A stretch of DNA of 29,366 nucleotides from Oscillospiraceae bacterium. GTDB taxonomy: Bacteria; Bacillota_A; Clostridia; Oscillospirales; CAG-272. The stretch lies in assembly GCA_015063445.1 (NCBI GenBank), contig SVUD01000023.1, forward strand, positions 1 to 29,366, read 5' to 3'. The first letter of the stretch is position 1. The number at the start of each line of letters is the position of its first letter. The notes under the pieces were generated by a model. That model did no database searches. It worked only from the letters and a program-made list of their open reading frames with translations, and had not been told where the DNA came from. This document shows positions 15,034 through 23,535 of this stretch, piece by piece. The position numbers and the translations under genes are program-made.

Positions 15034-16307
15034 TGAGCGTTAAGACTAAGGCTATAAAGGAAATTAAGTGCGACCTTGTCGTAGTCGGAGGAGGTCCTGC
15101 GGGAATGGCTGCCGCTGTTGCCGCATACGAGGAGGGACTCCGTGATATACTCATTCTCGAAAGAGATGATAAGCTCGGCGGAATTTTGCGCCAGTGCATA
15201 CACAACGGCTTCGGACTTCACCGCTTCGGCGAGGAGCTTACCGGCCCCGAGTATGCCGCAAGATATGAAAAGACGGTCGTTGAATACGGCATACCGTTTA
15301 TGACCGATACTATGGTAACCTCTATCTCCCCCGACAGAGTAGTTACCGCTCAGAATACGAAAGAGGGTATCTTTAAAATCCGCGCGGGAGCTGTTATTCT
15401 CGCGATGGGCTGCCGTGAGCGTCCCAAGGGAGCGCTCAATATCGCGGGACACAGACCCGCAGGCATTTATACCGCCGGAACGGCGCAGAAGTTCGTTAAT
15501 ATGAAGGGCTATATGCCCGGCCGTGAGGTAGTTATTTTAGGCTCGGGCGATATCGGGCTTATTATGGCGAGAAGAATGACTCTCGAGGGCGCAAAGGTTA
15601 AGGCGGTCTGCGAGCTTATGCCCTATTCGGGCGGTCTTGCGAGAAATATCGAGCAGTGCCTCAACGACTTCGGCATTCCGCTTATGCTCAGCCACACGGT
15701 TGCTAAAATTCACGGTAAGGACAGACTCGAGGGCGTTACCATAGGTAAGGTTGACGAGAACAGACGTCCTATACCCGAGACCTTTGAATATATCCCCTGC
15801 GATACGCTTCTTCTCTCCTGCGGACTCATTCCCGAGAACGAGCTTACCAAGGATGCGGGCATCGCGCTTGACAGAATTACGAGCGGAGCGGTCGTTGACG
15901 GCGATAGGGAAACCGAGATAGAGGGCGTATTTGCCTGCGGTAACGTGCTTCACGTTCACGACCTCGTCGACTACGTTTCGGAGGAATCGGCTATTGCGGG
16001 TAAGGCTGCGGTTAAATTCATAAGAGGCGAGAGAAATAAGACAGTTTCGATAAGCCTCGAGGCAACGGGCGGAGTGAGATACACCGTTCCTCAGAGAATT
16101 ACCGAGGTTAAAAATACGAGAGTTTATTTCAGAGTCGCAGACGTTTACCGTGATAAAAAGGTTACGGTGAGAGTTGGCGATACCGTGCTTTACGAAAAGA
16201 AAAAGCAGAAGCTCGCTCCCGGTGAAATGGAGACCGTTGAGCTTACCGAAAAGATGATTACCGACGCGGCGGCGCTCGGCGGAACACTTACGGTCGAGCT
16301 TAAGTAA
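15033..16307 (+). CDS. GlpB-like NAD(P)/FAD-dependent oxidoreductase
   Basis: The 424-residue protein has two Rossmann motifs: 'VVVGGGPAGMAAA' near the N-terminus for FAD and 'VVILGSGDIGLIMARRM' mid-protein for NAD(P). 'GCRERPKGALNIAGHRPAG' is diagnostic of this oxidoreductase subfamily (also seen in sarcosine oxidase alpha-like proteins). The ATG shares one base with the upstream stop (TGATG), and GGAGG lies 7 bases before it; a GTG three bases earlier is less likely. It probably passes electrons between the GlpA-like FAD and the DUF1667 partner. The partner genes fix its role in one complex. Confidence 0.88.
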   Translation: MSVKTKAIKEIKCDLVVVGGGPAGMAAAVAAYEEGLRDILILERDDKLGGILRQCIHNGFGLHRFGEELTGPEYAARYEKTVVEYGIPFMTDTMVTSISPDRVVTAQNTKEGIFKIRAGAVILAMGCRERPKGALNIAGHRPAGIYTAGTAQKFVNMKGYMPGREVVILGSGDIGLIMARRMTLEGAKVKAVCELMPYSGGLARNIEQCLNDFGIPLMLSHTVAKIHGKDRLEGVTIGKVDENRRPIPETFEYIPCDTLLLSCGLIPENELTKDAGIALDRITSGAVVDGDRETEIEGVFACGNVLHVHDLVDYVSEESAIAGKAAVKFIRGERNKTVSISLEATGGVRYTVPQRITEVKNTRVYFRVADVYRDKKVTVRVGDTVLYEKKKQKLAPGEMETVELTEKMITDAAALGGTLTVELK

Positions 16308-16319
16308 GGAGGACTGAAA

Positions 16320-16706
16320 ATGAAAAGAGAATTGATTTGTATAGTATGCCCCAGAGGCTGCGCTCTTTCATGCGAGCTTACCGAGGGCGGCGAGGTCATC
16401 TCGGTTTCGGGAAATCTTTGCCCGAGAGGAAAGACCTACGCTATAAATGAATGCACTAACCCTCAGCGTGTCGTAACAAGCACAGTGAGATGCGCCGACG
16501 GCGAGGTTGTTAGCTGTAAGACGGCGGGCAACGTTCCGAAGGGACTTATGTTCGATATTATGAAGGAAATAAACAAGACCGTCGCTCCCGCAAGCGTTAA
16601 GATTGGCGACGTGCTTATCGAGAACGTTCTTGACACGGGTGTGGACGTTGTGGCTACAAGCAACAAAAAATCTGCGCAAAAAGCATTTGCCGAAAGGCGC
16701 CTTTAA
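16320..16706 (+). CDS. DUF1667 cysteine-rich protein, third gene of the Glp-like set
   Basis: This 128-residue cytoplasmic protein has cysteines at 7, 10, 14 and 18 ('ICIVCPRGCALSCEL') and further ones in 'GNLCPRGKTYAINECTNP', consistent with a metal or iron-sulfur site. DUF1667 proteins accompany the two oxidoreductases upstream in many anaerobes and are presumed electron-transfer subunits. AAGGAGG precedes the ATG by a few bases and the gap from the previous stop is 12 bases. Exact chemistry is not established. Confidence 0.9.
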   Translation: MKRELICIVCPRGCALSCELTEGGEVISVSGNLCPRGKTYAINECTNPQRVVTSTVRCADGEVVSCKTAGNVPKGLMFDIMKEINKTVAPASVKIGDVLIENVLDTGVDVVATSNKKSAQKAFAERRL

Positions 16707-16736
16707 AAGACGAAAATTTCTAATAAGGAGAAATAT

Positions 16737-17609
16737 ATGGCAAACGTATACTTCACAAGAGAAATAACCCCCGAGTCCTGCAAAAGACTCTACGATCTTA
16801 TAGTTTTGGAGCGCGGCGGCGAGCTTAAGGCTCCCGTTGCCGTAAAGGTTCATTCGGGCGAGGTTGGAAACCAGAACTTTATAAAGCCCGAGTTCTTTGC
16901 GCCCACCATTAAGGCGTCGGGCGGTATAGTTACCGAGTGTAACACGGCTTACGACGGCGGCAGAAATACCACCGAGCGCCACGTTAAAACACTTAAAAAG
17001 CACGGCTGGAGCGAGTATTTCGAGACCGACCTTCTTGACGCTGAGGGCCCCGATATGATACTCGATATTCCCGAGGGACAGGTTATAAAGAAGAACTACG
17101 TCGGCAAAAACCTTGAAAAGTATAATTCCACCCTCGTGCTTTCGCACTTTAAGGGACACCCGATGGGCGGCTACGGCGGAGCGCTTAAGCAGCTCTCAAT
17201 CGGCTTTGCTTCTTCCTTTGGAAAGAAGTATATTCACGGAGCGGGTGACCCCGTGTTAAGCTTTGACGGTGATCACAATAGCTTCCTTGCCTCTATGGCT
17301 GACGCCGCTAAATCGGTTGTTGACTACTTCTCGGGCGAGGCTATTTATATAAACGTGATGAAAAATATGTCGGTTGACTGCGACTGCTGCGCCGTTGCCG
17401 AGGACCCCTGCATTGCGGATATAGGAATTCTTGCGTCAACTGATCCCGTTGCGCTTGACAAGGCTTGTCTTGACCTCGTTTATGAGTGCGACGACAAGGG
17501 CAAGGGACATCTTATCGAGAGAATAGAATCGAGAAACGGCAAGTACACCGTTGAGTGCGCCGTTAAGCTCGGAATAGGAACCACCGAATACAATCTTATC
17601 GAAATATGA
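16737..17609 (+). CDS. DUF362 domain protein
   Basis: A 290-residue cytoplasmic protein with the DUF362 core: 'VAVKVHSGE', 'SHFKGHPMGGYGGALKQLS' and 'CDCCAVAEDPCIADIGIL', with a cysteine cluster C-C-C-C-C that could hold a metal centre. Many DUF362 proteins carry an extra ferredoxin domain; this one does not. It begins 31 bases after DUF1667 with a TAAGGAG site, so it is in the operon. Its stop overlaps the next start (ATGA). Function is not established; a redox role fits the neighbours. Confidence 0.85.
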   Translation: MANVYFTREITPESCKRLYDLIVLERGGELKAPVAVKVHSGEVGNQNFIKPEFFAPTIKASGGIVTECNTAYDGGRNTTERHVKTLKKHGWSEYFETDLLDAEGPDMILDIPEGQVIKKNYVGKNLEKYNSTLVLSHFKGHPMGGYGGALKQLSIGFASSFGKKYIHGAGDPVLSFDGDHNSFLASMADAAKSVVDYFSGEAIYINVMKNMSVDCDCCAVAEDPCIADIGILASTDPVALDKACLDLVYECDDKGKGHLIERIESRNGKYTVECAVKLGIGTTEYNLIEI

Positions 17610-18157
17610 AAAGAAAAGCTTACAAAAACAGAGAATTAACACTCAAAATATGCCTTGCGGCGATGTGCTTGGCGTTGGCTTTCGTTCTGCCTTTCGTCAC
17701 GGGAGCTATTCCCGAGATAGGCGGAATGCTCTGTCCTATGCATATTCCCGCGTTTTTGCTCGGCATAATAATCGGCCCGTATTTTGGCGGCGCTCTCGCT
17801 TTTCTTTCACCCATTCTTCGCTCGCTCATCTTCGGCTCTCCGCTTCTTTTTCCGAGAGCGTTCTCAATGGCGTTTGAGCTTATGGCTTACGCTCTTGCCT
17901 TCGGAATTCTTTATAAGCTCTTGCCGAAGAAAGCGCCATATCTCTACGTGTCGCTCGCTTCCGCTATGCTTATAGGAAGAATTGTGGGCGGCGCGGTAAA
18001 GACCGTGCTTTTTGCCACGGGCGCTATGGGAAAGTGGAGCACCGCGCTCTTTATCTCGGGATATTTTACCGAGACCTTGCCGGGCGTTATAGTTCAGCTT
18101 CTCGTAATACCGCCGCTCGTTCTGGCGCTGAGAAGAGCGAAGATAATAGAAAATTAA
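17606..18157 (+). CDS. ECF transporter S-component (substrate-binding membrane subunit)
   Basis: The 183-residue protein is almost wholly hydrophobic with about six membrane helices. The first helix, 'LTLKICLAAMCLALAFVL', carries the family feature by which S-components dock on EcfT. 'PMHIPAFLLGIIIGPYFGG' and 'GRIVGGAVKTVL' are typical loop regions. The start overlaps the DUF362 stop (ATGA), so translation is coupled. No EcfA or EcfT is in the window; it would use a shared module. The vitamin or metabolite it binds cannot be told; a cofactor related to the upstream redox genes is only a guess. Confidence 0.85.
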   Translation: MKRKAYKNRELTLKICLAAMCLALAFVLPFVTGAIPEIGGMLCPMHIPAFLLGIIIGPYFGGALAFLSPILRSLIFGSPLLFPRAFSMAFELMAYALAFGILYKLLPKKAPYLYVSLASAMLIGRIVGGAVKTVLFATGAMGKWSTALFISGYFTETLPGVIVQLLVIPPLVLALRRAKIIEN

Positions 18158-18171
18158 CGAAAGGAGCAGCT

Positions 18172-20277
18172 ATGAAAAGAACGAGAAAACTTCCCGAGCT
18201 TTTATCTCCCGCGGGGGATATGGAATCGCTTTCGGCGGCAATACTCGGCGGCGCTGACGCGGTATACGTCGGCGGTAAGCGCTTTGGCGCAAGGGCATAC
18301 GCAAAGAACTTCGACGAAGAAGAGCTTCGCCTGGCGGTAAGGCTCTGTCACCTGAGCGGAGTCAGACTTTACGTTACGCTTAACACCCTCGTTTTCGACA
18401 AGGAAGTAAACGACGCTCTTGAATACGCAAGGCTCCTTCACGAAATAGGCGTCGACGCGCTTATAGTTGCCGACGTCGGAATTGCGGCTCTCATAAAAAG
18501 GGAAATTCCCGAGCTTGAGCTTCACGCTTCAACGCAGATGGGAGCGCATAACACGGAGGGCGTGAACTTTGCCGCCGACCTCGGCATAACGAGAGTCGTT
18601 TTAGCAAGGGAATGCTCATACCGTGATATCAAAAAAATAACCGATGCGGCAAATGCCGAGTGCGAGGTGTTTTTACACGGGGCACTCTGTGTCTGCCATT
18701 CGGGGCAGTGCCTTTTCTCCTCTATGGTTGGGGGAAGAAGCGGAAACAGAGGCGAATGCGCCCAGCCGTGCAGACTGCCGTACAACAAAGGGAAATACAT
18801 ACTCTCCTTAAAGGACCTTTCACTTGCAAATCACATAGAGGAGCTTATCGGCTCGGGCGTTTCCTCTCTTAAGATAGAGGGCAGAATGAAATCCCCCGAG
18901 TACGTATACGAGGTCACAAGGATATACAGAACCCTTCTTGACAAAGGAAGGGGGGCAAACGAAGAGGAAAAACGCCGCTTGGCGTCCGTTTTCTCGCGCG
19001 GCGGCTTTACCGACGGATACTTTACCGAGAAGCTCTTTTTAGCTATGACGGGCGTCAGAAGCGAGGACGATAAAAGGGCTTCACGTGAGATAAAAAGCGA
19101 GCCTCTATCGCTCGCAAAGCTGCCTATAAAGGCTAAGGCTGTTTTTAAAAATGGCGAAAAATGTCAACTTTCGTTTACCGCGGAAGTCTTTTCACGCTGG
19201 GATAACGTAAAGGGAAGAGAGATAACCGTCAAAGTATTTGGCTCTGTACCGAATGCGGCGCAGAACGCTCCCCTGACTTCTCCGGGGCTTGCGGCAAGGC
19301 TTTCAAAAATGGGAAATACGCCTTTTTCCCTCGACGTTAGCGATATAGAAATAGAGCTTGACGAGGGGCTTAACCTTCCGCCCTCGGAGATAAACGCTCT
19401 TCGAAGAGAGGCGGCTGATAAGCTTCTTTCGGAGTATTCAAAGCCGCTATCAAAGATAGTGGGAACGGAAAACGAAGGAGCCCCCGATACCTTGGTAACG
19501 CTGCCATATAAAGCGGCGGAGCTTAAGAAAATCAACACGGCTCTCTTCTTTAAGACCGACGTACTTTCAACTCTTATGGCAAAGGACTGCACGGCGCTAA
19601 AGGGTATAGACGTTGTTTTTGTGCCTCTGCTCGACTACAAGACGCTTTCCGAAAATATGAGAAAAGAAGTCACGGGGGTGTACTTGCCGCCCGTAATTAT
19701 GGAGCGAGAGTGGGACGAGGTACGCTCGGAGCTAACTTTGGCAAGGACTCTCGGAGCGAAGCACGCTCTCTTAGGAAACGTATCGCATTTATCACTCGTC
19801 CGTGAGGCGAGGCTCGAACCCGTGGCAGATTTCAGACTCAACGTGGCTAATAAATACACGGCAAGCGTGTACTCGGCGCTCGGTATCTTTAGCATAGTGC
19901 TTTCTCCCGAGCTAACGCTCCCTCAGGCAAGGGATATCGGCGGCTCGGTTATCACGCTCGGCAGAATTCCGCTTATGATAACCGAAAGATGCTTCACCAA
20001 GGATAATTTCGGCTGCGAGAAATGCGGCTCTGCGGCTCTTACCGATAGACTCGGTATGAGATTCCCGATGCTACGTGAATATAAGCATAGAAATATAATC
20101 TTCAATTCCTCTCTAACCTATATGGGAGATAAAAAGCGTGAGCTTGACGCCGCGCGTGTCGGCAGCGTTCATTTTATTTTCTCGTCGGAGTCGGCTGACG
20201 AATGCAAAGGACTTTTGTCGGCATATAAAAACGGCGCTCCGCTCGCCAAACCCCATAGGCGTGTCGGAAAAAGATAG
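18172..20277 (+). CDS. U32 peptidase family protein with C-terminal extension (RlhA/TrhP relatives)
   Basis: 701 residues from the ATG at 18172, which has AAAGGAG upstream; a longer frame from 18034 lies inside the S-component gene. The N-terminal domain is a TIM-barrel type ('LLSPAGDMESLSAAILGGAD'). The U32 signature spans about 163-200: 'EVFLHGALCVCHSGQCLFSS', then GNRGECAQPCR. The remainder holds a DUF3656-like central part and a C-terminal cysteine cluster (CFTKDNFGCEKCG). Several U32 proteins are not proteases but take part in hydroxylation of tRNA U34 (TrhP) or 23S rRNA C2501 (RlhA) with an iron-sulfur cluster, so RNA modification is plausible. It follows the S-component by 14 bases. 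Confidence 0.9.
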   Translation: MKRTRKLPELLSPAGDMESLSAAILGGADAVYVGGKRFGARAYAKNFDEEELRLAVRLCHLSGVRLYVTLNTLVFDKEVNDALEYARLLHEIGVDALIVADVGIAALIKREIPELELHASTQMGAHNTEGVNFAADLGITRVVLARECSYRDIKKITDAANAECEVFLHGALCVCHSGQCLFSSMVGGRSGNRGECAQPCRLPYNKGKYILSLKDLSLANHIEELIGSGVSSLKIEGRMKSPEYVYEVTRIYRTLLDKGRGANEEEKRRLASVFSRGGFTDGYFTEKLFLAMTGVRSEDDKRASREIKSEPLSLAKLPIKAKAVFKNGEKCQLSFTAEVFSRWDNVKGREITVKVFGSVPNAAQNAPLTSPGLAARLSKMGNTPFSLDVSDIEIELDEGLNLPPSEINALRREAADKLLSEYSKPLSKIVGTENEGAPDTLVTLPYKAAELKKINTALFFKTDVLSTLMAKDCTALKGIDVVFVPLLDYKTLSENMRKEVTGVYLPPVIMEREWDEVRSELTLARTLGAKHALLGNVSHLSLVREARLEPVADFRLNVANKYTASVYSALGIFSIVLSPELTLPQARDIGGSVITLGRIPLMITERCFTKDNFGCEKCGSAALTDRLGMRFPMLREYKHRNIIFNSSLTYMGDKKRELDAARVGSVHFIFSSESADECKGLLSAYKNGAPLAKPHRRVGKR

Positions 20278-20359
20278 GAAAAAGCACCACGCAAGTATTT
20301 GCGCCGCAAAGGAGCACATGGACGGCATAAACACAAAGACACTAAAAAGGTACAAAGTA

Positions 20360-21040
20360 ATGATAGAAAAGATAAAGTACGCTATATTCGACATGGATGG
20401 AACACTTATAGATTCGCTCGGATACTGGGGCTATTTCTGGCAGAAATTTGGCGAAAAGTATTTTGGGACGCGTGATTTCAAGGTAGACGAGGACATAGAC
20501 AAGCAGATAAGAACGATAACCCTGAAGGACGCAAGCGAGCTTTTATACGAAAGATACAAGCCCGATAATTCCTCTGCCGATGATATTTTAGCCCTTGCTA
20601 ACGGTATGATAGAGGAGCATTACGGCACGAGAGTTTCGGCAAAGAGAGGCGCTGTTGAGCTTTTGAGGTATTTTAAGGAGCGTGGGGTTAAGATGTGCGT
20701 TGCGAGCGCAACCGAGCCGCGATACGTGAAATACGCCCTTGAGGTTCAAGGGATATACGGCCTTTTCGAATTCACCGTTTCCTGTAACGAGGTCGGAGCG
20801 GGCAAGGATAAGCCCGACGTTTTCCTCGAAGCAATGAAAAGACTTGGCGGCAATCTTGCCGAGTCGTGCGTTTTTGAGGACTCGTTTATAGCGCTTGAAA
20901 CCGCAAAAAAGGCAGGTTTTATGACGGTCGGTATTTATGACGAGCATAATTATTGCAGGGAAAGACTTAAGGCGGCGTCTGATTTTTATGTTGAAAAAGG
21001 AAAGAGCCTGTTCTCCGTGGCGGAAAACACGCAGCTATGA
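20360..21040 (+). CDS. HAD-superfamily phosphatase (beta-phosphoglucomutase-like subfamily)
   Basis: A 226-residue protein with motif I DMDGTLIDS near residue 10, a helical cap after it, motif II VASATE, motif III around 'GKDKPDVFLEAMKRLG', and motif IV FEDSF. All catalytic residues are visible. Substrate cannot be told. The start at 20360 gives the usual MIEKIKYAIFD opening; an in-frame ATG at 20318 with a close AAGGAG site would add 14 residues and cannot be excluded. It lies 82 bases after the U32 gene and ends the run. Its stop codon TGA lies in the first linker of a hairpin array. Confidence 0.9.
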   Translation: MIEKIKYAIFDMDGTLIDSLGYWGYFWQKFGEKYFGTRDFKVDEDIDKQIRTITLKDASELLYERYKPDNSSADDILALANGMIEEHYGTRVSAKRGAVELLRYFKERGVKMCVASATEPRYVKYALEVQGIYGLFEFTVSCNEVGAGKDKPDVFLEAMKRLGGNLAESCVFEDSFIALETAKKAGFMTVGIYDEHNYCRERLKAASDFYVEKGKSLFSVAENTQL

Positions 21041-21187
21041 TTTCCCATTTGGGCAAGTTATGAGTTATGATGTGCTACGCACGGCTATGATTGTGCTTTG
21101 CACAAGTTACAGTCAGTAGGGCAATCTTAACTTCACTGTCCGCAGGATAACTTCACTCACGAAGTGAACTTCACCGCATAGCGAGAC
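21034..21187. repeat. Short-hairpin array with GYTATGA and AACTTCAC linkers
   Basis: Linkers GCTATGA, GTTATGA and GCTATGA in the first half, then AACTTCAC, AACTTCAC and AACTTCAC in the second, separate hairpins with mostly three-base loops: GTGC-TAC-GCAC, TTGTGC-TTT-GCACAA, TCC-GCA-GGA, TCAC-GAA-GTGA and CGC-ATA-GCG. It starts at the stop codon of the HAD gene. No coding potential. Confidence 0.65.
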
Positions 21188-21201
21188 TTATAACCCCAAA
21201 C

Positions 21202-21255
21202 CAAAAGGGACGGATTTTTGCGAATTGTACCGTAAAAATGCGTCCCCTTTTCATT
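21202..21255. terminator. Terminator hairpin after the Glp-like/U32/HAD run
   Basis: AAAAGGGACG pairs with CGTCCCCTTTT, with an inner ATTTTT/AAAAAT stem, followed by a short T-rich stretch. The stretch from 21256 to 21371 is AT-rich with no gene. Confidence 0.65.
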
Positions 21256-21371
21256 TATGAAAAAGGTGAAAAGAAAATTGACATATTTTTGATTGTGTTT
21301 TGCTATCTCATTTTTTGCGAAAAAAGTCGTTTAAAAAGGGTGAAAATCGGCGTTTTTTTCGGCAAAAAAAC

Positions 21372-21408
21372 TTGACAAAAGGGGGTACTTTAACTATAAT
21401 GTGGGTAC
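21372..21408 (+). promoter_or_regulatory. Consensus promoter of the first TasA-like gene
   Basis: TTGACA-N17-TATAAT (21372-21400). GGGTAC occurs at 21383 and 21403, two helical turns apart and flanking the -10, and TTTAACT sits in the spacer; these are candidate operator elements. Confidence 0.75.
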
Positions 21409-21444
21409 ATATTGGAGGCATTTAACACAATATGACAACATTAT

Positions 21445-22837
21445 AAGGAGGTCAATAAAATGACTAAAAAGCACTCTACCAAAAGAGCCTTAGTCGCAAG
21501 CATACTTGCTCTTTGCATGTGCTTCACTATGCTCATTGGAACTACGTTCGCTTGGTTTACCGATTCGGCTACCTCTTCGGGCAACGTAATCAAGACCGGT
21601 ACTCTTGACGTTCAGCTTCTTATGCACAATGGAACAGACTACGAGGACATCAGCGAAAACTCTTCGCCCATCTTCGGCGAAGGCGCAATAGCGCAGAACA
21701 ACAACGGAGCTACCCTTTGGGAGCCCGGCAAGACTCAGGTTGCTTACCTCGCAATCAAGAATAACGGTTCACTTGCTCTCAAGTATACCGTTGCTCTCAA
21801 CGTTGCAAACGTAGCAAATGATCTCTATGAGGTTATGGACTATGAAATAGTTCCCGACGCAAAGCCCGGCGATACTCTTGACCTTAAGGGCGGAGCTGCT
21901 GTTGTAGAAGGCAACCAGTCCGTTTCGGGTGACGTATCTCTTGCGGTTGGCGCAATTCATTACTTCGCTCTCGCTATCCATATGGACGAGAACGCAGGCA
22001 ACGACTACCAGGACGGTCAGGTAAACTTCAGCCTCTCGGTTCTTGCAACTCAGGATACCGCAGAGAGTGATAGCTTCGGCAATCAGTACGATAAGGACGC
22101 TTTCTATGGCGTTACCAACGAGGCTGAGCTTGTAGAGGCTCTTTCAAACGGCGGAAACGTTAAGATCGCAAACGATATGGTTATTGACGATACCGTTGAA
22201 GTTAAGGCTCCCACGACCATCGACCTTAACGGTCAGAACCTTGACGTTAAGGCAATCAAGGCAACCGAGGATCTCACTATCATCGATAGCGGTGAGATAG
22301 CAGGAACTCCCGTTACGTATCAGGATCCCGCTACCATCATCGTTGAAAACGGCGCTACCGTTACCTTGAACGACGTTAAGGTAAGCACCAACAACTGGGG
22401 TAGCTACGGTGAGAATCAGCAAACGGGTGAAAGCGGCGGCGAGATGTTCGCAATTTATATCACCAACGGTGACGTTGTTCTTAACAATTGTGATCTCGTT
22501 ATAAAAGAGCCTATAAAGGCTGTTACGTATGCTACGGCTTACGGCGTTATTATCGAGAACGGTACGTTCACTATGAACGGCGGTTCTATCAGCGCTGACG
22601 CAAGCATTACCAGCCCCTTCGCTATTGCTCCTACTTTGAAGAATGCCACCGACAAGTGCGTAATCAACCTTAACGGCGTTGATATCAAGACTCAGTATAC
22701 GATATCTCTCGTTGGTTACGGTACTTGTATCGTAAATCTCACCAACGGTACCAATTGGAATGAAAAGTGGACATATAAGGCTCAATGGCACGGAACTTAT
22801 GAGCTTAACAAATAATTAAATCCGTGAGTTTAATTTA
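21445..22837 (+). repeat. Long direct repeat, copy 1 (TasA-like gene 1)
   Basis: From the ribosome site to about 22 bases past the stop, this segment recurs at 23536-24926 at a constant offset of 2091 bases. The encoded proteins are identical. Confidence 0.9.
21460..22815 (+). CDS. SipW-dependent TasA/CalY-like surface protein, copy 1
   Basis: The 451-residue exported protein has a SipW-type signal: a KKHSTKR start, a hydrophobic core, then 'LIGTTFAWFTDSATSSGN' (25-42), the hallmark of TasA/camelysin-like proteins. Residues from about 43 to 205 form a TasA-like beta-sandwich ('YLAIKNNGSLALKYTV'). After a short linker ('TQDTAESDSFGNQYDKDAFYG'), residues about 221-451 look like a right-handed parallel beta-helix with NG-rich turns (TIDLNGQNLDV, 'NGTFTMNGGSI'). 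It probably assembles into fibres or a surface matrix after SipW-type cleavage; no SipW gene is in the window. AAGGAGG lies 10 bases before the ATG. The gene has its own strong promoter and terminator. An identical protein is encoded at 23551. Confidence 0.9.
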   Translation: MTKKHSTKRALVASILALCMCFTMLIGTTFAWFTDSATSSGNVIKTGTLDVQLLMHNGTDYEDISENSSPIFGEGAIAQNNNGATLWEPGKTQVAYLAIKNNGSLALKYTVALNVANVANDLYEVMDYEIVPDAKPGDTLDLKGGAAVVEGNQSVSGDVSLAVGAIHYFALAIHMDENAGNDYQDGQVNFSLSVLATQDTAESDSFGNQYDKDAFYGVTNEAELVEALSNGGNVKIANDMVIDDTVEVKAPTTIDLNGQNLDVKAIKATEDLTIIDSGEIAGTPVTYQDPATIIVENGATVTLNDVKVSTNNWGSYGENQQTGESGGEMFAIYITNGDVVLNNCDLVIKEPIKAVTYATAYGVIIENGTFTMNGGSISADASITSPFAIAPTLKNATDKCVINLNGVDIKTQYTISLVGYGTCIVNLTNGTNWNEKWTYKAQWHGTYELNK

Positions 22838-22886
22838 AACGAAACTAATAAAGAAGGTTGCGTCATTTAGGCGTAACAAATAAAAA

Positions 22887-22943
22887 AGGCAGAAGAGAGA
22901 ACGTTAGCTTCAAAGCGATTTGTTCCTTCTTCTGTCTTTTTTA
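22887..22943. terminator. Strong terminator after TasA-like gene 1
   Basis: A roughly 20-bp stem begins AAAAAGGCAGAAGA and closes with TTCTTCTGTCTTTTT, with T runs on both strands. It can end transcription from either side. Confidence 0.85.
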
Positions 22944-22982
22944 ATACCAATATTAAGAAATTAAGGTCGAAAAACTGCACTT

Positions 22983-23115
22983 TGTATATCCTCAAAAATT
23001 CACTTTTGTCAAGTGAATAAAGCGAATATTCACTAAATGCTTGTGAATAAAGTAAATTTTTACTCGTTTTTTTGCGAATAAAGTGAATTTTTACTGAATT
23101 TTTGTGAATTTTCTC
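22983..23115 (-). repeat. Iterated promoter-like repeats with no gene behind them
   Basis: GYGAATAAAG recurs at 23013, 23043, 23074 and (as GTGAATTTT) 23104, at 30, 31 and 30 bases. Read on the minus strand the array leads into TTGACA-N18-TATACA (22983-23012). The layout resembles the arrays before both ATPase genes, but the only thing downstream is the terminator at 22887-22943. Confidence 0.6.
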
Positions 23116-23125
23116 TCCGCCACTC

Positions 23126-23398
23126 CTACGATTTATGCTCCTTTATAAACTCCTTTATATCGTTCAAAAGCTTTATGTCCGAGTCGATGATGGAAGAATA
23201 ATCTCCGAGATTTAAAAGATACCGAGGATCAAGATTAAGAATTTGACAAATTCTGCGCAGCTGCTCGAGATTGGGCTCTTGAACGTTTCGTTCGATTTTT
23301 GAATAGTTCGACTGGTTCATCGGTATAAGGTTTGCCATGTCTCTTTGCGATAAATCCATATCTTCTCTCGCGTTTCGTATTTTTTCGCCAATATTCAT
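23126..23398 (-). CDS. XRE-family regulator beside the TasA-like genes
   Basis: The 90-residue protein has an N-terminal HTH_3 domain (residues about 5-60): 'MDLSQRDMANLIPMNQSNYS' holds the recognition helices, and 'LRRICQILNLDPRYLLNLG' the usual end. About 25 charged residues follow, which may dimerise. GGAGG lies 7 bases before the ATG. It is divergent from TasA-like gene 2, and repeated TAACTC/GAGTTA sites fill the shared promoter region. In Bacillus the XRE-type protein SinR controls tasA; the similarity here is in layout and not in recognisable sequence. It is likely autoregulated and a regulator of the neighbouring genes. Confidence 0.88.
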   Translation of the reverse strand: MNIGEKIRNAREDMDLSQRDMANLIPMNQSNYSKIERNVQEPNLEQLRRICQILNLDPRYLLNLGDYSSIIDSDIKLLNDIKEFIKEHKS

Positions 23399-23428
23399 TC
23401 TTTCGCCTCCTTTTTATCTGTCTCTTTT

Positions 23429-23512
23429 GTGTATTATAGCATTTTTAACTCTTTCTATTGACAAATAGTTAAAAATATGCTATATTTATGATATCGAGTT
23501 ATTTTTTAACTC
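23429..23512. promoter_or_regulatory. Divergent promoter/operator between the XRE gene and TasA-like gene 2
   Basis: Plus strand: TTGACA-N17-TATATT (23458-23486) for the TasA-like gene. Minus strand: -10 TATAAT (23433-23438) with TTGTCA at a long 20-base spacing for the XRE gene. GCATTTTTAACT (23439-23450) and AGTTAAAAATATGC (23467-23480) form an inverted pair in both spacers, and GAGTTA-N5-TAACTC (23496-23512) covers the start region. Confidence 0.7.
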
Positions 23513-23535
23513 TGAGACTGTTTAATTTTAATTTA

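Noticed and set aside
17784..17975. Plus-strand frames inside the ECF S-component gene
   Set aside because: Out-of-frame shadows of a hydrophobic membrane protein.
22144..22791. 215-codon minus-strand frame, repeated at 24235-24882
   Set aside because: It recurs only because the TasA-like gene is duplicated; it has no start signals.
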